Counted from the stretch's first letter, positions 46,229 through 57,865 are shown. The stretch: 64,000 nt of DNA from Stereum hirsutum FP-91666 SS1 (GCF_000264905.1 NW_006763147.1:124001-188000); one strand, 5' to 3'. The notes: a model not told the origin generated them from the letters alone. Made by a program: numbers and translations.

Positions 46229-48070
46229 TCAGCGACTTTTCGCACTAACTCTCCTACTCTTCCCCATCCTCTTCCCACCACCACCACCTCCCCGTCCACC
46301 ACCTCCGCCCCTCCCACCACCTCCCCCACCCCGTCCCCCACCGCCTCCTCGTCCCCCTCTTCCACCAAACCCGCCTCTTCCACCCCTTCCACCCCTCCCA
46401 CCACTGCCACGACCCTCACCACCAAAGTCGTCCGTCGATGCCTTATCGTTCTGTTTCGACCTCCTTCCCGCTCCTCCGAAGCCGAACTTTTGATCCCGCG
46501 CGTTTCGAGGGAATTTTTTCCCGTCGGCGCCTTTGGCCCGTTTGTTGGGTTGGGAAGATGAGGGACGGCCGGAGATGGCGTCTTCGACTGCGATGTCGAA
46601 GGCTGAGTCGTCTGCTTGGGCGTTGTCGAGGGCGCCTTGACGTTCTGTGTACGTCGAGTTTCAGCATCAGCACCGTCCATAAGGAGGAAGTAAGAAAGCA
46701 ACAAAAAAGAAAGAGTGACAAGGGTCAAACGTACTCCTCTTCAAGCCCTTCAACCTCTCCTCCATATCCTTCTTCCCCTTCTCCCTCTCCTTCAACTTCT
46801 CCATCTGCACTTGCTTCCCGAACTTCTTCCCCTCCCTCTCCCTGCGCTTCTCCTCGCTCTTCTTGATCGTCGCGCTCTCGTCGAGCAGACGTTGTCGGAT
46901 GCGCTCCATGTGCGCGTCGGTTTTTACCATCTCGGCGAAGTAGTCGGTGGGGCGGGTGAAGGGCAGGGGTGGGGAGGAGGATTTTGCGAGGTCGCGGGCG
47001 GAGGAGGCGGAGTGGAGGGCTTGTTTGTAGCTAGGGGAGAGAGACGCAGGTTAGCATGGCAGAAAGAGAGAAACGCGGGATGAGATAAGTGAGGAAAGGA
47101 GGGTGCGTGGTCGCGGACGTTTGTTCGGCGTATGTATACATCGGATCAGACTCCACGACGTGGTTTAAAGAGAGTCTCGGAAGACGTCGCCGCAAGACCG
47201 CCTCTCTTGTCTGCGAGCCACACCTGTGCAGCTGGCCCAGAAATGCAAAGTGAAGACTGTATAGAGTGTGGCGTTATGACGCCACACTACACCCGCAACA
47301 GTCATGCAAATATCTAGGCCCGTGTGGAAACGAAAGAAAACACACTAGAGGGAGAGACGTACAATGCAACTTCACGATCCAAATCGTTCTCAACATCTAC
47401 CTCGATTCTTTGTGGATATGAGAGGACCAAGGTCTCTGTCCATGGTAATGATGGATCGAGCTGAATTGTATCGCGTATCCGTTCGAGTGCAACCTAAGAT
47501 ATAGACCGAAGATTGTGAGATCAAGACCGATGCAACATGGTCGGAAGGACCTACCGTGTTGTTAATCTCTATTTTTTGACGAGGGACGGCATCTTCATCC
47601 ACAGACTCGACTTCGTCCAGGGCGACGGCCTCGTCTGCCTCTTCGTCTTCCGCGTCGACCTCACCATTAGGAACTACGGCATCTTCTTCATCGTCCTGGC
47701 CCTCGTCACTCTCGTCATCCTCAGCACCATCATCTTCGTCGTCGACGTCTTCTTCCTCGCTTCCACTCTCGTCCTCACCCTCCTCACCTTCATCGTCTTC
47801 TTCTTCATCCTCGCTACCCTCACCGCCTAGTGCTAGTAATTGTGCCCTCTCAAAATCATCCAGTCCATTCTCACCCAGTGCCTTCATGAGCTTCTCCATA
47901 CCTTCCTCATCTACCCCACTGTCGTATTCCTCATCCTCCTCGTCCTCTTCATTGTCTTCAGCCGGTACTTCGGCAGGTTTTGGCGACTTAGTAGCGGCAG
48001 CCGGGGCTTTCCCTTTTGATATGGGGCCTTTTGGTTTCGATTTCGAAGAGGTTTTGATGGCGGAAGGCAT
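46229..48070 (-). CDS. EBP2: rRNA-processing protein EBP2
   Basis: Nucleolar factor for 60S ribosome assembly and pre-rRNA processing. Exons: 48070-47555, 47493-47363, 47030-46735 and 46644-46229. Exon 1 encodes a basic start (KTSSKSKPKG) and a very acidic Asp/Glu region. The family core follows: VALERIRDTIQLDPSLPWTE, then the conserved AFYKQALHSA, PLPFTRPTDYFAEMVKTDAH and KKFGKQVQMEKLKEREKGKK. Exon 4 carries SGRPSSSQPNKRAKGADGKK and RDQKFGFGG, and ends in a long Arg-Gly-Gly region (RGGRGGRGGFGGRGG) and KRMGKSRRVSAKSR. The correct frame of exon 4 is set by the splice A + AA CGT at 46644; a longer competing frame there is a shadow. Intron 2 (47362-47031, 332 nt) is long and contains an inverted repeat. 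Head-to-head with PRP6. Confidence 0.94.
47266..47287. repeat. Inverted repeat in EBP2 intron 2
   Basis: Arms GTGTGGCGT and ACGCCACAC are separated by TATG; the match extends one base further out on each side. It could form a hairpin in the pre-mRNA or be a protein-binding palindrome. Confidence 0.6.
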
Positions 48071-48322
48071 GATGGGCTGGTAAAGGAGCCCGTGAGGAGG
48101 TTGGAGGAAGACAGAATTTTCAGAATATCAAATTCGCAAACGGCGCGATCGAAAACTCGTGGTTATCTTATCTCTTCCAAATAAGGACTTGACTTACCAT
48201 CATCCACGAATTGGCACCCGATAACTCCTTCGCCTCGTACTTCACCTCATTGCCGGTCTGTTGGTCATTAAAACCATTACTTCGACCTTATACGAAACTA
48301 TACGCAACGACTGTAGACGAAT
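48071..48322. promoter_or_regulatory. Bidirectional promoter, EBP2 / PRP6
   Basis: 252 bp separate the two divergent start codons, so the promoters must share this stretch. No defined motif recognised. Confidence 0.5.
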
Positions 48323-51300
48323 ATGGCGTCGAATAAGCCAAATAAGCTGGCTTTTCTGTCGATGCCGGCTCCGGCATCATATGTGGCTGGTCTTGGTCGA
48401 GGGTACGTCCGTTCTTGCGTCTACCTCTGAGAAGTTTGTAACATGACTTTGAACTTTTCAGTGCATCAGGATTTACGACGCGGTCTGATATTGGACCTGC
48501 GAGAGAGGGACCTTCGGCGGAGGTTATTGCGTGAGTCTTCTTCGCTATATTTTATTCCGAGATTGTGTGGCTGGGCGCTTGACGTGTGGGGAGTCAGCGC
48601 GCCACCACACGGTCGCCTCGCAGCCACAATATTCATAGTACTGAGCCCATGCTTCACTTTTTTTCTCTCATAGCGAGGCTCAAGCCCGCCGTGGCGAAGA
48701 AGCCGAAGTTGACCCCGAACAATTTCAAGACCCTGATAACGAGTATGGTCTCTTCGCAGGGACGACATACGAAGCAGATGACGAAGAGGCAGACAAGATC
48801 TATGACCAAGTAGACCAGAATATGGACGCGAGACGGAGGGCCCGAAGGTGTGTGCTGGTCAGTTTTGTCCGTCTCGTTTCCTTCCGTTTGCCTCATTCAC
48901 GCTCCTCTTCCTTTTTTTGCCCCTCAACATGGATCTGAACGTGTAGAGAAGCCCGTGAGGAGGCGGAACTTGCGAAACATCGCGCGGAGAGACCGAAACT
49001 TCAACAACAGTTTGCGGATCTGAAGCGAGGATTGGCGGTCGTCACGGATGCGGAATGGGAGAGTATACCGGAGGTGGGTAATCTGACGAGGAAGAAGCGG
49101 AGGAGGGATGAGAGGACGTTCGTCGTCCCGGACAGCGTCATTGTCGGGGATAGGTCAAAGGGAGAGTACGAGAATTCTTTGGATCCTATGCAGCAGGAGG
49201 TGCGCTTATCTCCTACTTGAACTCTTCAATATAATGCTTAATTATTGTGTTTACAGAGAGGAGGATTTGAAACACCTGCGGATTCTGGCACACTGACCAA
49301 CTTTGTCGAAATCGGTCAAGCACGAGACAAAATCCTTTCCCTCAAACTCGACCAGGTAACTACCCTCCCATCATCATACTCTCCTTCCCCGCCTGACCAA
49401 CTTCTCGCCCACAGATCTCCGGCACCTCAACATCCTCCGGCTCCGCCACCTCCGTCGACCCCAAAGGCTACCTGACCTCCCTCAATTCCGTCGTCCTCAA
49501 AACCGACGCCGAAATCGGCGACATCAAGCGCGCGCGCATGCTCTTCGACTCCCTCGTGAAATCGAACCCGAAACATTCGCCTGGTTGGATCGCCGCGGCG
49601 GCGTTGGAGGAGCATGCGGGGAGGATGGTGGCGGCGAGGAAGTTGATTAAGATGGGATGTGAGCAGTGTCCGAAGAGTGAGGATGTTTGGTTGGAAGCTG
49701 CGAGATTGCACGTGAGTCACTATGTCTTCGTCTTTTAGAGTTTGAATGACATTCCCAACCACCGATCGTCACAGAACAACGATGATGCCAAGGTTATACT
49801 CGCTAACGCGGTTCAGCATGTCGGACAAAGCGTGAAGATCTGGCTCGCCGCCAAAGACCTCGAACACGACGAGAAAGCCAAACGGCGTGTTCTCCGTAAA
49901 GGTCCGTACTCTACCGCCTTACTTTTGTCAATCTATGGGATCGTATTGACATCATATATCCGTGGATTACGCAGCCCTGGAACACATCCCAAACTCAGTC
50001 CGCCTCTGGAAAGAAACCGTCAACCTCGAATCGTCCGCCTCCGACGCCCGCATCCTCCTCTCCCGCGCCGTCGAAGTCATCCCCCAATCCGTCGAACTCT
50101 GGCTCGCCCTCGCCCGACTCGAGACCCCCGAAAAGGCTCGTTCCGTGATCAACACCGCGCGCAAAACCATCCCCACCTCTCACGAGATCTGGATCGCCGC
50201 CGGTCGGTTACTCGAACAGGAGGCTTACAACCCCGCGAAGGAGAAGACGCCGGAGCAGCGGGAGAAGGAGTTGAATGCGGTTGATAATACGATGAAGCTT
50301 GGAGCGAAGGAGTTGAGGAAGCATGGGGTGTTGTTGACGAGGGATCAGTGGTTGAAGGAGGCGGAGAAGTGTGAGGCGGAGGGTAGTTTGAGGACTTGTG
50401 AGGCTATTGTGAAAGCTACCGTCGCGATGGAAGTCGAGGAAGAGGACCGATTATCCACGTGGCAAGGGGACGCGGAGTCGGCTGAGGCGAGGGGGAGAGT
50501 AGGCACAGCGAGGGCGATATTGGCATATGCTCTACGTGTGTTCCCGGATAAGAGGGATCTGTGGCATCGGGCGGCAGATTTGGAGAAGGCGCATGGGACG
50601 AGGGAGAGTTTGGATAGGATATTGGAGCAGGCGGTGTTGCATTGTCCGCAGGCGGAGGTGTTGTGGTTAATGTGGGCGAAGGAAAAATGGTTGGGCGGGG
50701 ATGTGCCGAGCGCCAGAGGCGTGCTCGAGAAGGCGTTCGTTGCGAATCCGGAGAGCGAGAAGATTTGGTTGGCAGCGGTGAAGTTAGAAGCGGAGAATGG
50801 AGAGTTGAAGGTCGCGAGGGAGTTGTTGATCCGTGCCAGGACAGTCGCGGACACCGAGAGGGTATGTCTTCTTCATCTGGATCCGTCCAAATTCAAGAGT
50901 ATCAACTGATAGCATTGTACACATAGATATGGATGAAGTCCGCCGTCTTCGAACGCCAACAAGGCGAACTCGACACCGCCCTCGCCACCCTCGCCACCGC
51001 GCTCACCAAATACCCCAAATACGCCAAACTCTACATGATCCAAGGACAAATCCACCAATCCCGCTCCAACATCCCCGCCGCCCGCGCCTCCTTCGCCGCA
51101 GGGCTCAAAGCCGTACCAAAATCTACCACCCTCTGGATCCTCGCCTCGAGACTCGAAGAAGCCGACAACAAATCGATCCGTGCGCGCGCGATACTTGATA
51201 AAGCGCGCCTCGTGAACCCGAAATCCGATCTGCTATGGGCCGAAGCCGTCGGGGTCGAGGAACGCGCTGGTGGAGCGCAACAGGCGAAGACGATGCTGGC

Positions 51301-51798
51301 GAGGGGGTTGCAGGAGTGTCCGAGCTCGGGGATGTTATGGAGTATGGCGATCTGGGCTGAGCCGAGGCCGGGGAGGAAGAGTAAGAGTGTGGATGCGATG
51401 AAGAGGTGTGAACAGGACAAGGTCGTGTTCTGTAGCGTCGCGAGGCTGTTTTGGATGGAGAGGAAGATTGAGAAGGCGAGGATGTGGTTCGAGAGGAGCG
51501 TTGGGGCGGACAGGGATTACGGGGATGCGTGGGGGTGGTGGTTGAAGTTTGAGAGGCAGCATGGGACGCAGGTAGGTGTCCTTTCACTCTTCTTGTCTGT
51601 GAGCTCCTTGGTTTATGAATTTCTAACTAACGGCACTTTTTTTGGTCTCTTTAGGAATATCGAGATGAGGTTGTGGCAAGGTGTGTGGCGGCGGAGCCAC
51701 ATCATGGACCGACATGGCAGGTCATCGCGAAGGACGACAAGAATGTTGGGAAGAGCACTAAGGAGATCCTAGAGCTTGTCGCTGCCGCGCTCCAGTAG
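48323..51798 (+). CDS. PRP6: PRP6 (PRPF6), U4/U6.U5 tri-snRNP splicing factor
   Basis: Bridges U5 and U4/U6 particles in the spliceosome. Exon 1 starts [20 protein letters not shown] and, with exon 2 (48462-48530), gives the PRP1 N-terminal motif [20 protein letters not shown]. Exon 3 continues EDPEQF-type sequence ([20 protein letters not shown]). The middle and C-terminal parts are HAT/TPR repeats of about 34 residues ([80 protein letters not shown]). The end reads [20 protein letters not shown] and [10 protein letters not shown], the normal family C-terminus. About nine introns, all short. Family length (about 900 residues) is met. A MITE begins six bases after the stop codon. Confidence 0.95.
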
Positions 51799-51804
51799 CA
51801 CGGC

Positions 51805-52189
51805 CAGGGAACCACTATTTAGAGTGCTCTAAAGGTGATTCTAAAGTAACTTCTATATATTATGTATGGGCTCCGCTTTGGAAAGTACTAAAGAGAAACT
51901 TTGGAGACCTCCAAAGGCGACTCTATGCATTTTCTTTAGAAATGCCGTACAAACGCTAAAGATAGACTTTGGAGGACGCTAAAGGCTGTCGAGCACCTCG
52001 GGCTTGCCTTATGTGGCAACCCCGAATCTCTTTAGCACCCTCTAAAGGTAATTCAGAGAATAATCAATGGAACTCACTATAGAGCTCGCTAAAGCTTTGC
52101 TTTAGAGAGCGCTAAATTGGCATCCATATATAATATTTTGACCAATGTTTAGATTCCACTTTAGCTGGCTCTAAATAGTGGTTTCCCCG
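51805..52189. mobile_element. TIR MITE in the PRP6 3' flank
   Basis: The left end CAGGGAACCACTATTTAGAG and the reverse complement of the right end, CGGGGAAACCACTATTTAGA, form terminal inverted repeats over a 385-bp body. The interior is filled with short CTAAAG/CTTTAG motifs in both directions. No coding capacity. No convincing target duplication was found, so the superfamily is open; the C(A/G)GGG ends recall hAT. Confidence 0.7.
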
Positions 52190-52295
52190 TCGTGTAGGTT
52201 CTGTGGTGTGTTGTTGGTGTCTCTGTTTCGATGTGCTGTTTTGCTATCGTACCACCATGATTACTCCTTGGAGGGCTTCTGGCCCTTCTGATTCT
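51854..52295. repeat. 442-bp direct copy, left of the N gap
   Basis: Matches 52484-52925 without visible differences (offset 630). It spans most of the MITE plus 106 bp of flanking sequence. See the gap entry. Confidence 0.9.
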
Positions 52296-52483
52296 NNNNN
52301 NNNNNNNNNNNNNNNNNNNNNNNNNNNNNNNNNNNNNNNNNNNNNNNNNNNNNNNNNNNNNNNNNNNNNNNNNNNNNNNNNNNNNNNNNNNNNNNNNNNN
52401 NNNNNNNNNNNNNNNNNNNNNNNNNNNNNNNNNNNNNNNNNNNNNNNNNNNNNNNNNNNNNNNNNNNNNNNNNNNNNNNNNNN
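52296..52483. other. Assembly gap (188 N)
   Basis: Run of 188 unknown bases between two identical 442-bp ends. Probably two contigs that overlap but were joined with a gap. Confidence 0.98.
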
Positions 52484-52925
52484 TATATATTATGTATGGG
52501 CTCCGCTTTGGAAAGTACTAAAGAGAAACTTTGGAGACCTCCAAAGGCGACTCTATGCATTTTCTTTAGAAATGCCGTACAAACGCTAAAGATAGACTTT
52601 GGAGGACGCTAAAGGCTGTCGAGCACCTCGGGCTTGCCTTATGTGGCAACCCCGAATCTCTTTAGCACCCTCTAAAGGTAATTCAGAGAATAATCAATGG
52701 AACTCACTATAGAGCTCGCTAAAGCTTTGCTTTAGAGAGCGCTAAATTGGCATCCATATATAATATTTTGACCAATGTTTAGATTCCACTTTAGCTGGCT
52801 CTAAATAGTGGTTTCCCCGTCGTGTAGGTTCTGTGGTGTGTTGTTGGTGTCTCTGTTTCGATGTGCTGTTTTGCTATCGTACCACCATGATTACTCCTTG
52901 GAGGGCTTCTGGCCCTTCTGATTCT
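52484..52925. repeat. 442-bp direct copy, right of the N gap
   Basis: Second copy of 51854-52295. The MITE right end recurs here at 52819. The sequence becomes unique after 52925. Confidence 0.9.
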
Positions 52926-53519
52926 GATGTCCCCCGTCGCGTTCTCTGTTGAGCATTGGCGTGCCTTGGCGTTCTAACTCTGCTCAACGTTCGCAATCAT
53001 TCCTGTTCACCGCCCTCTTGCCATATATTGCCTCATGTATTTCTGGATTTGAGTTACATGTCTCCGGTCCCACCGGGAGAATGCGCGCCACTCCAAGGCT
53101 CCAACATTTTGCCCACACTTTCCCGCCTCCTCTCGCTTGCCTGAACCACAGTAAATATTCTCTACTTCACATATCTGTAGCAACATGGCTTCCATGAGGC
53201 GAAGTGGCATGGTTCTCAGCAGTATGTAGTGAGAGAACGATAAGAATCTTGATATGTAGCAAACGTGCACAAGAATGGGGGTATCGGCGATTGAAGCGGT
53301 GGCGCCAGCATGCGATCCAGTGCGCTACACTCTGATAATATTCTTCATGTCACTCTATCCCTGCCACCATCACAACCGCCTTGTTTCCCTCAACTGTTCT
53401 TCGTTCTTCTCTCTTCCAATACCATCACTACCGCGAGCTTGCTGTCTCTAGTCAATTGTTAGCTCTTTGCTGAGTAGTCAGCTTACTACTGTGGTTAACG
53501 ACCAACTTCGACAACAATC
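52926..53519. other. Intergenic, upstream of the secreted protein gene
   Basis: About 590 bp without a recognised gene; pyrimidine-rich near 53350-53420, as in a fungal promoter. Confidence 0.5.
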
Positions 53520-54652
53520 ATGAGCTGGGTTGTGCTATGGCTGTCTCTGTGTTTCTTTGCGTTACCAGTCACGGCGGGTCCAAAGCTTTCTGGACAAGAT
53601 CAGACAGCTTTTACTAGTGATTCATCGCCTAGTGAGAACAACAGAGGGAAGGAGAACGGGACGGATGTGAGTACGGGATGGGTCGACCCCAGGATCAATG
53701 GAGGTCGCTTTCTGGATGTGCGTCTTCCCCGAGCGTTGTTTTCATTGTGCCGTATGGCTGAACTATGTTCGTGGAATACGACGTACCTAGTTCACTCTAC
53801 CTCATCTCGGTGAGCCATTGAACGTCATCATCTCTGGGCTCTCGGATCCATGGATCCTCACCGAGGACGGATTCCATAACTACGCAAAGTACGTTCCATA
53901 CAAAGTTTCTTTTTGGGCTCTTACATCGAACCCTAAACTCTCCCCCGTTATTGTTTCTCCTTCCTCCGATGTATACGAACAGGTCTATAGGCTACTCCGA
54001 AGAATGTCTAGGCTTGCATTACGGGAACATCCACGAAGCGGACCTGGGCGATGGGGACGGTCGGAAGGATGAGCTATACCTCGCGCGACAGTACTACTTT
54101 CCGATATGGGGGACGTGTTGGGAGAGCTTTGCGGGTGGACATCATTTCAGGGCGTGGAGGCAGAATGGGAGCGCGGCAAATTCAGGGGCGTGGTTCATTG
54201 GGTGAGTTATCACATCTTGATTTTTCATTTATCCACGAATAGAGGGTCTGGCCCAATATCTTCTATTTGCTCGATATTGTTACACTTTGATACAGGTATT
54301 TCGACGTTCGTGGAATGCTGATGGTCATTTTCTGGGTGGCATGCGGCAAACTTACAGGGCCTCGAAGGAAGAGCACTCGCAGAAGAACCACATGATCGTA
54401 GAGGACGGGTACAATCTTGGACGCGATTGGCTCGTCGAGAGGGCGGAGGCGGGCAGTCATTTCAAGGGTATCTGGTGGAAGGCGGATGTCGAGTGGCGGG
54501 AGGGTTTACTAGACCCTGGCCATGAAGGTTCGTACTTGTCACGCCACACTTGAGTCAAGTTGGACTGACCATCATCTGTCGGATTAATAGGCGTGAACCA
54601 TGGTATAGACGTCGACGGTCGTGTCGCCATATTGACTGTTAACCGTGTTTGA
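53520..54652 (+). CDS. Secreted protein of an uncharacterised basidiomycete family
   Basis: Five exons: 53520-53717, 53791-53888, 53983-54201, 54358-54527 and 54591-54652. The N-terminus is a signal peptide (MSWVVLWLSLCFFALPVTAG). The mature protein, about 230 residues, contains EPLNVIISGLSDPWILTEDG, SIGYSEECLGLHYGNIHEAD, YFPIWGTCWESFAGGHHFRA, NHMIVEDGYNLGRDWLVE and WWKADVEWREGLLDPG, ending GRVAILTVNRV. It is Trp- and Gly-rich, with two Cys in the core that could form a disulfide. I know this pattern from predicted secreted proteins of agaricomycetes, but no function has been assigned as far as I know. The first ATG is used because it gives the signal peptide. Confidence 0.85.
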
Positions 54653-55512
54653 AGCCTTTCCGCTCTGATCACCGGCGCGCTGCCTTGTACCTGCTGTATA
54701 CCCTACACCATGCCCAGTCTCTCGTCTAACGCCCTTGTAGACTCACCTCACGACTTTCATCTACCTCCTCGCCCTTAGACTCTGGAACTCTCGTCTGTAT
54801 ATATATGTATGTCCTGTACTTACCTTATTTTCTCATGATTTGCTCGCTCGTTGTAGTTTATTAGTAGTGGCTGCCATTTGTGCCTCTGCGCGCTTACATA
54901 GGCGGCATTATGTTTATATCACGACTGGGTCGGATTCTTTCTTGGTCTCGGTGGTGGACGAGACTTGTGATTTTTATTGCAATAAACGGTTGGGTGTTAC
55001 TTCGGAACTTCGTTGGGCCAGAGACTTGTGAGCCTGCAAGTACGCCACATGGGTGCGAACTCTACACGGTGAAGTCGAAAGATACTACATAGGAAGCTCA
55101 GGCACCAGGAGTCGGACGCAACGATTCATAACTCTCAACGCCGGTGCTTCGTATCACAGACATCCATGTCCAATTCCTCATACCACCTAACCTTCGAGTC
55201 CACCATCTTCGAAATGTTCTGGGTCCTCCACCAGACCATGATCAGATCCAAGTCGCTTACTATGAAGGTTCCAGTAAATTTGAGATGGTGTAAATGATTA
55301 CGCATAGTTGGATAAAGAAACACGATTTAATCATAAGAGATGTAGATGATACTTGCAAACTTGACCAAAAACTTCATGGGCCACCGAATACTTACACCAA
55401 ACACGCCACCATGGCGGAGCCTGAGAGTATTCAAGGTCCGATCCGGCCCATTCACTCGCATCCATTGACAGCGACGACGACCGAATAACACCCTTCATCA
55501 CCGTCTCTCACA
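54653..55512. other. Intergenic
   Basis: About 860 bp between the secreted protein gene and the small lysine-rich gene. A TATATATATG stretch lies near 54800. No gene recognised. Confidence 0.45.
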
Positions 55513-56311
55513 ATGTCGCACCGGTCGACGCCAACTTCAAGCGTGGAGGCCAACGGCTACGCGTCTCCGTCTGCCTACTCTCACTCACACTCATACTCCC
55601 ACTCACACTCATCGACACCCGTGCCCGGGACACCCACGACTCCGATTGCAGGAGGAAGTGGTGCAAAGCCAAGTGGTGGTAGTGGACAACAGGCTGCAAA
55701 GCCGAAGCCGACGAATGTGTTTTCTAACGATGGTTCTTTTTTGGAGAGGTTTCAGCGTATACAGAAGGTGTGTCCTTTCTCCAGCAAGTTGACGGAGACG
55801 ATGCTCATTGACTCGCGCGATGCGTTTTGTTCGTGACGTAGGATGAAGAAGAGAAGAAGAAGCAGGATGAGACGTTGGCGAAGTGCGTTCATACTCTCCG
55901 TTTTGTTGTTGTGTCTGTGTGCGTGTCTGCGCGGAATGCTGACGGTGTGCGCATAATGGTGTGGCGTATTACGTCTTCTAGGAAACGCAACTTTGACGAT
56001 CGATTTGTGAGTTCTTCATAACCGTACATCTCATTACTACCGAACCTTACTTACACCTCTTGCACTGTGTTCTCAGAAAAAGAGGGGCAAGCGTCCACCT
56101 CCCGATTCTTCCGACTCATCGAAAGCTCCAGCCGATCCTCCAGCGAAGAAAGCTAAGACCGAAACGCCCATGAGTACGTTCTTTCCGTCTCCAGTCGTCT
56201 CCCACTTATCAACTTACCGGTCATGCAGGTCAATACGAGAAGGAAGTCAAGAGCTACGCCGGACGAAGTCTCAAGGACGACGGCATCGGTGTACGTCCCC
56301 TCGTGAAATAA
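55513..56311 (+). CDS. Small Lys-rich protein with His/Ser-rich N-terminus
   Basis: Five exons: 55513-55767, 55842-55882, 55982-56006 (25 nt), 56077-56173 and 56229-56311. The N-terminus is low-complexity (SHSHSYSHSHSS). The conserved-looking core is NVFSNDGSFLERFQRIQK, followed by the charged DEEEKKKQDETLAKKRNFDD and a basic, nuclear-localisation-like KKRGKRPPPDSSDSS. The end is YEKEVKSYAGRSLKDDGIG and VRPLVK. The GTACGT at 56291 could be a further donor; I kept the in-frame stop at 56311. No family is recognised with certainty. The pattern of an N-D-G-S-F-L motif followed by Lys-rich helices suggests a nuclear or RNA-associated protein; that is a guess. Confidence 0.7.
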
Positions 56312-57865
56312 ATAAATAAGCACACCGCGAAATCGTTCTTTCGTTCGTTTATTGATCCAAATATTGTCGTGTCTCGAGCATTCTGGTGAGTCTCCTCGCT
56401 ATTCACATCTCGTTCGACGGCCAGGGTGGCGCCTTCCCTGATATTTCGTGAGCTAACGGGCTTAGATCGTCTTAAAACGCATCCATTGCAGCTTTTCTTG
56501 GACAATTGCAGCTTTATTGAACTTCATATTTCTTGTCGGTGCCAACACCGCTGCTAGGGTTGGTGCATGTATGATCCGGGACTACTTACTGCTTACCGCA
56601 GAGAATCGCAATGCAATGCAAGACAATCGTGTGTCGTATTTCACTTTTGGTCGTGGCGTCCGAATTTTTCTAGCGAGGGTCATGAACGATCATAGTCGAG
56701 TTATGAAAGAGCCGCTAGTATCGTTCAACAGCCAATCCTTGGTTCTGCCTGTATCGCAGTATATATCTACTGTGCTACCAACCTTCGAATCTGTCGAACG
56801 ATGCGGTTCACCGACTACGATGACTCATTCTGTTTTGGCCGCAACACTCTTTAGCGGAGCCGACGAGAGGGTGGCGCGATATCGGACTTGAGCACCCTCG
56901 GCCGCCGTCAATCGTACCGCATATTCTGATGTGACAAGGGATATGTATTTGTTCCTCACTGATCCGACATCAATGACTTCCCAAGGGACCCGACCGCATT
57001 GAGTCCATAGACGAATAACTTACGAAGAGACAAGTCCAGCCGATTTGGTTGAGCATGGGTGATCTTCAGTTTTAATTGTTACTTCTATATCTTCGCTGAC
57101 GTTCGGCTAAACCTCTGGTCTGTACCTAGGCAGAACGGTGAAAACCATAGCTTGGGAGAGCAATAGTTGTATGAAGGATGGAGGAGGGCGTTAATGCGAC
57201 GGTTCAGTGGAAGGATACCAGGAATGGGATGCCGGAGAAGTCTCGCGTGAGCGGGACGTGTCCGCACCATCGAGAACGGGTCAGGCTTCCATTGTTAGAG
57301 CTCTTGTTCCACCAGACATATATCCTGAACTGACCATACGCCGTCCTGCAGTCATCTACCGTCGGACTCCTCTGTTCTGCTTCTCCTTTTTGTGTCTCTT
57401 GCTGCGAGCCACCATCATATCGCCCTAACTTCACTCGTGATACTTTGGAATGGCGATTTCGGTACTGACCAATCGGGCAACAGTATCCAGCACCCTCACT
57501 ATTAGTTTTGCACACACACCGACATGTTTGCACGGCGAAAAGCTCTATAACTTTGCTTTCGATGTGACCAACGTCATCGGATCGGACGACTATAATTTAG
57601 GATAAAAAGACAGCCTTCATAAGTACGTAGTTGTTCTCCAACTCTTGGCAGATGCAACCGGCTAATCTCTTCGTCGTTCGTTTCTTTCCATTCGACTACC
57701 AAATCATCGCCTACAGCGAGCGAGGATATGCTTCATTGTTGTTGGGACACATCCCCTCCCATTTCAAGGTCATAACCTGTGCCATAATGGCAGAACATGA
57801 GATTGATTGGCTTGAAGGGAGATCTGAGCACATACTCACATTGGAGACATGACTTCTTAGAGTCG
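56312..57865. other. Gene-poor stretch
   Basis: 1.55 kb between the small Lys-rich gene and the 3' end of DUF6535 B. The longest frame (56517-56891, +) starts at TTG and shows no family features. Nothing supported. Confidence 0.45.

Noticed and set aside
45982..46728. A 248-residue minus-strand frame over the EBP2 last exon
   Set aside because: Its Val/Gly-rich sequence is the shadow of the RGG region. The splice at 46644 sets the real frame.
51854..52925. A true tandem duplication of the MITE
   Set aside because: Identity extends past the element into unique flank and sits exactly at a gap, which points to an assembly overlap.
56517..56891. 124-residue frame
   Set aside because: It opens at TTG, has no recognisable domain and stands alone in a gene-poor stretch.
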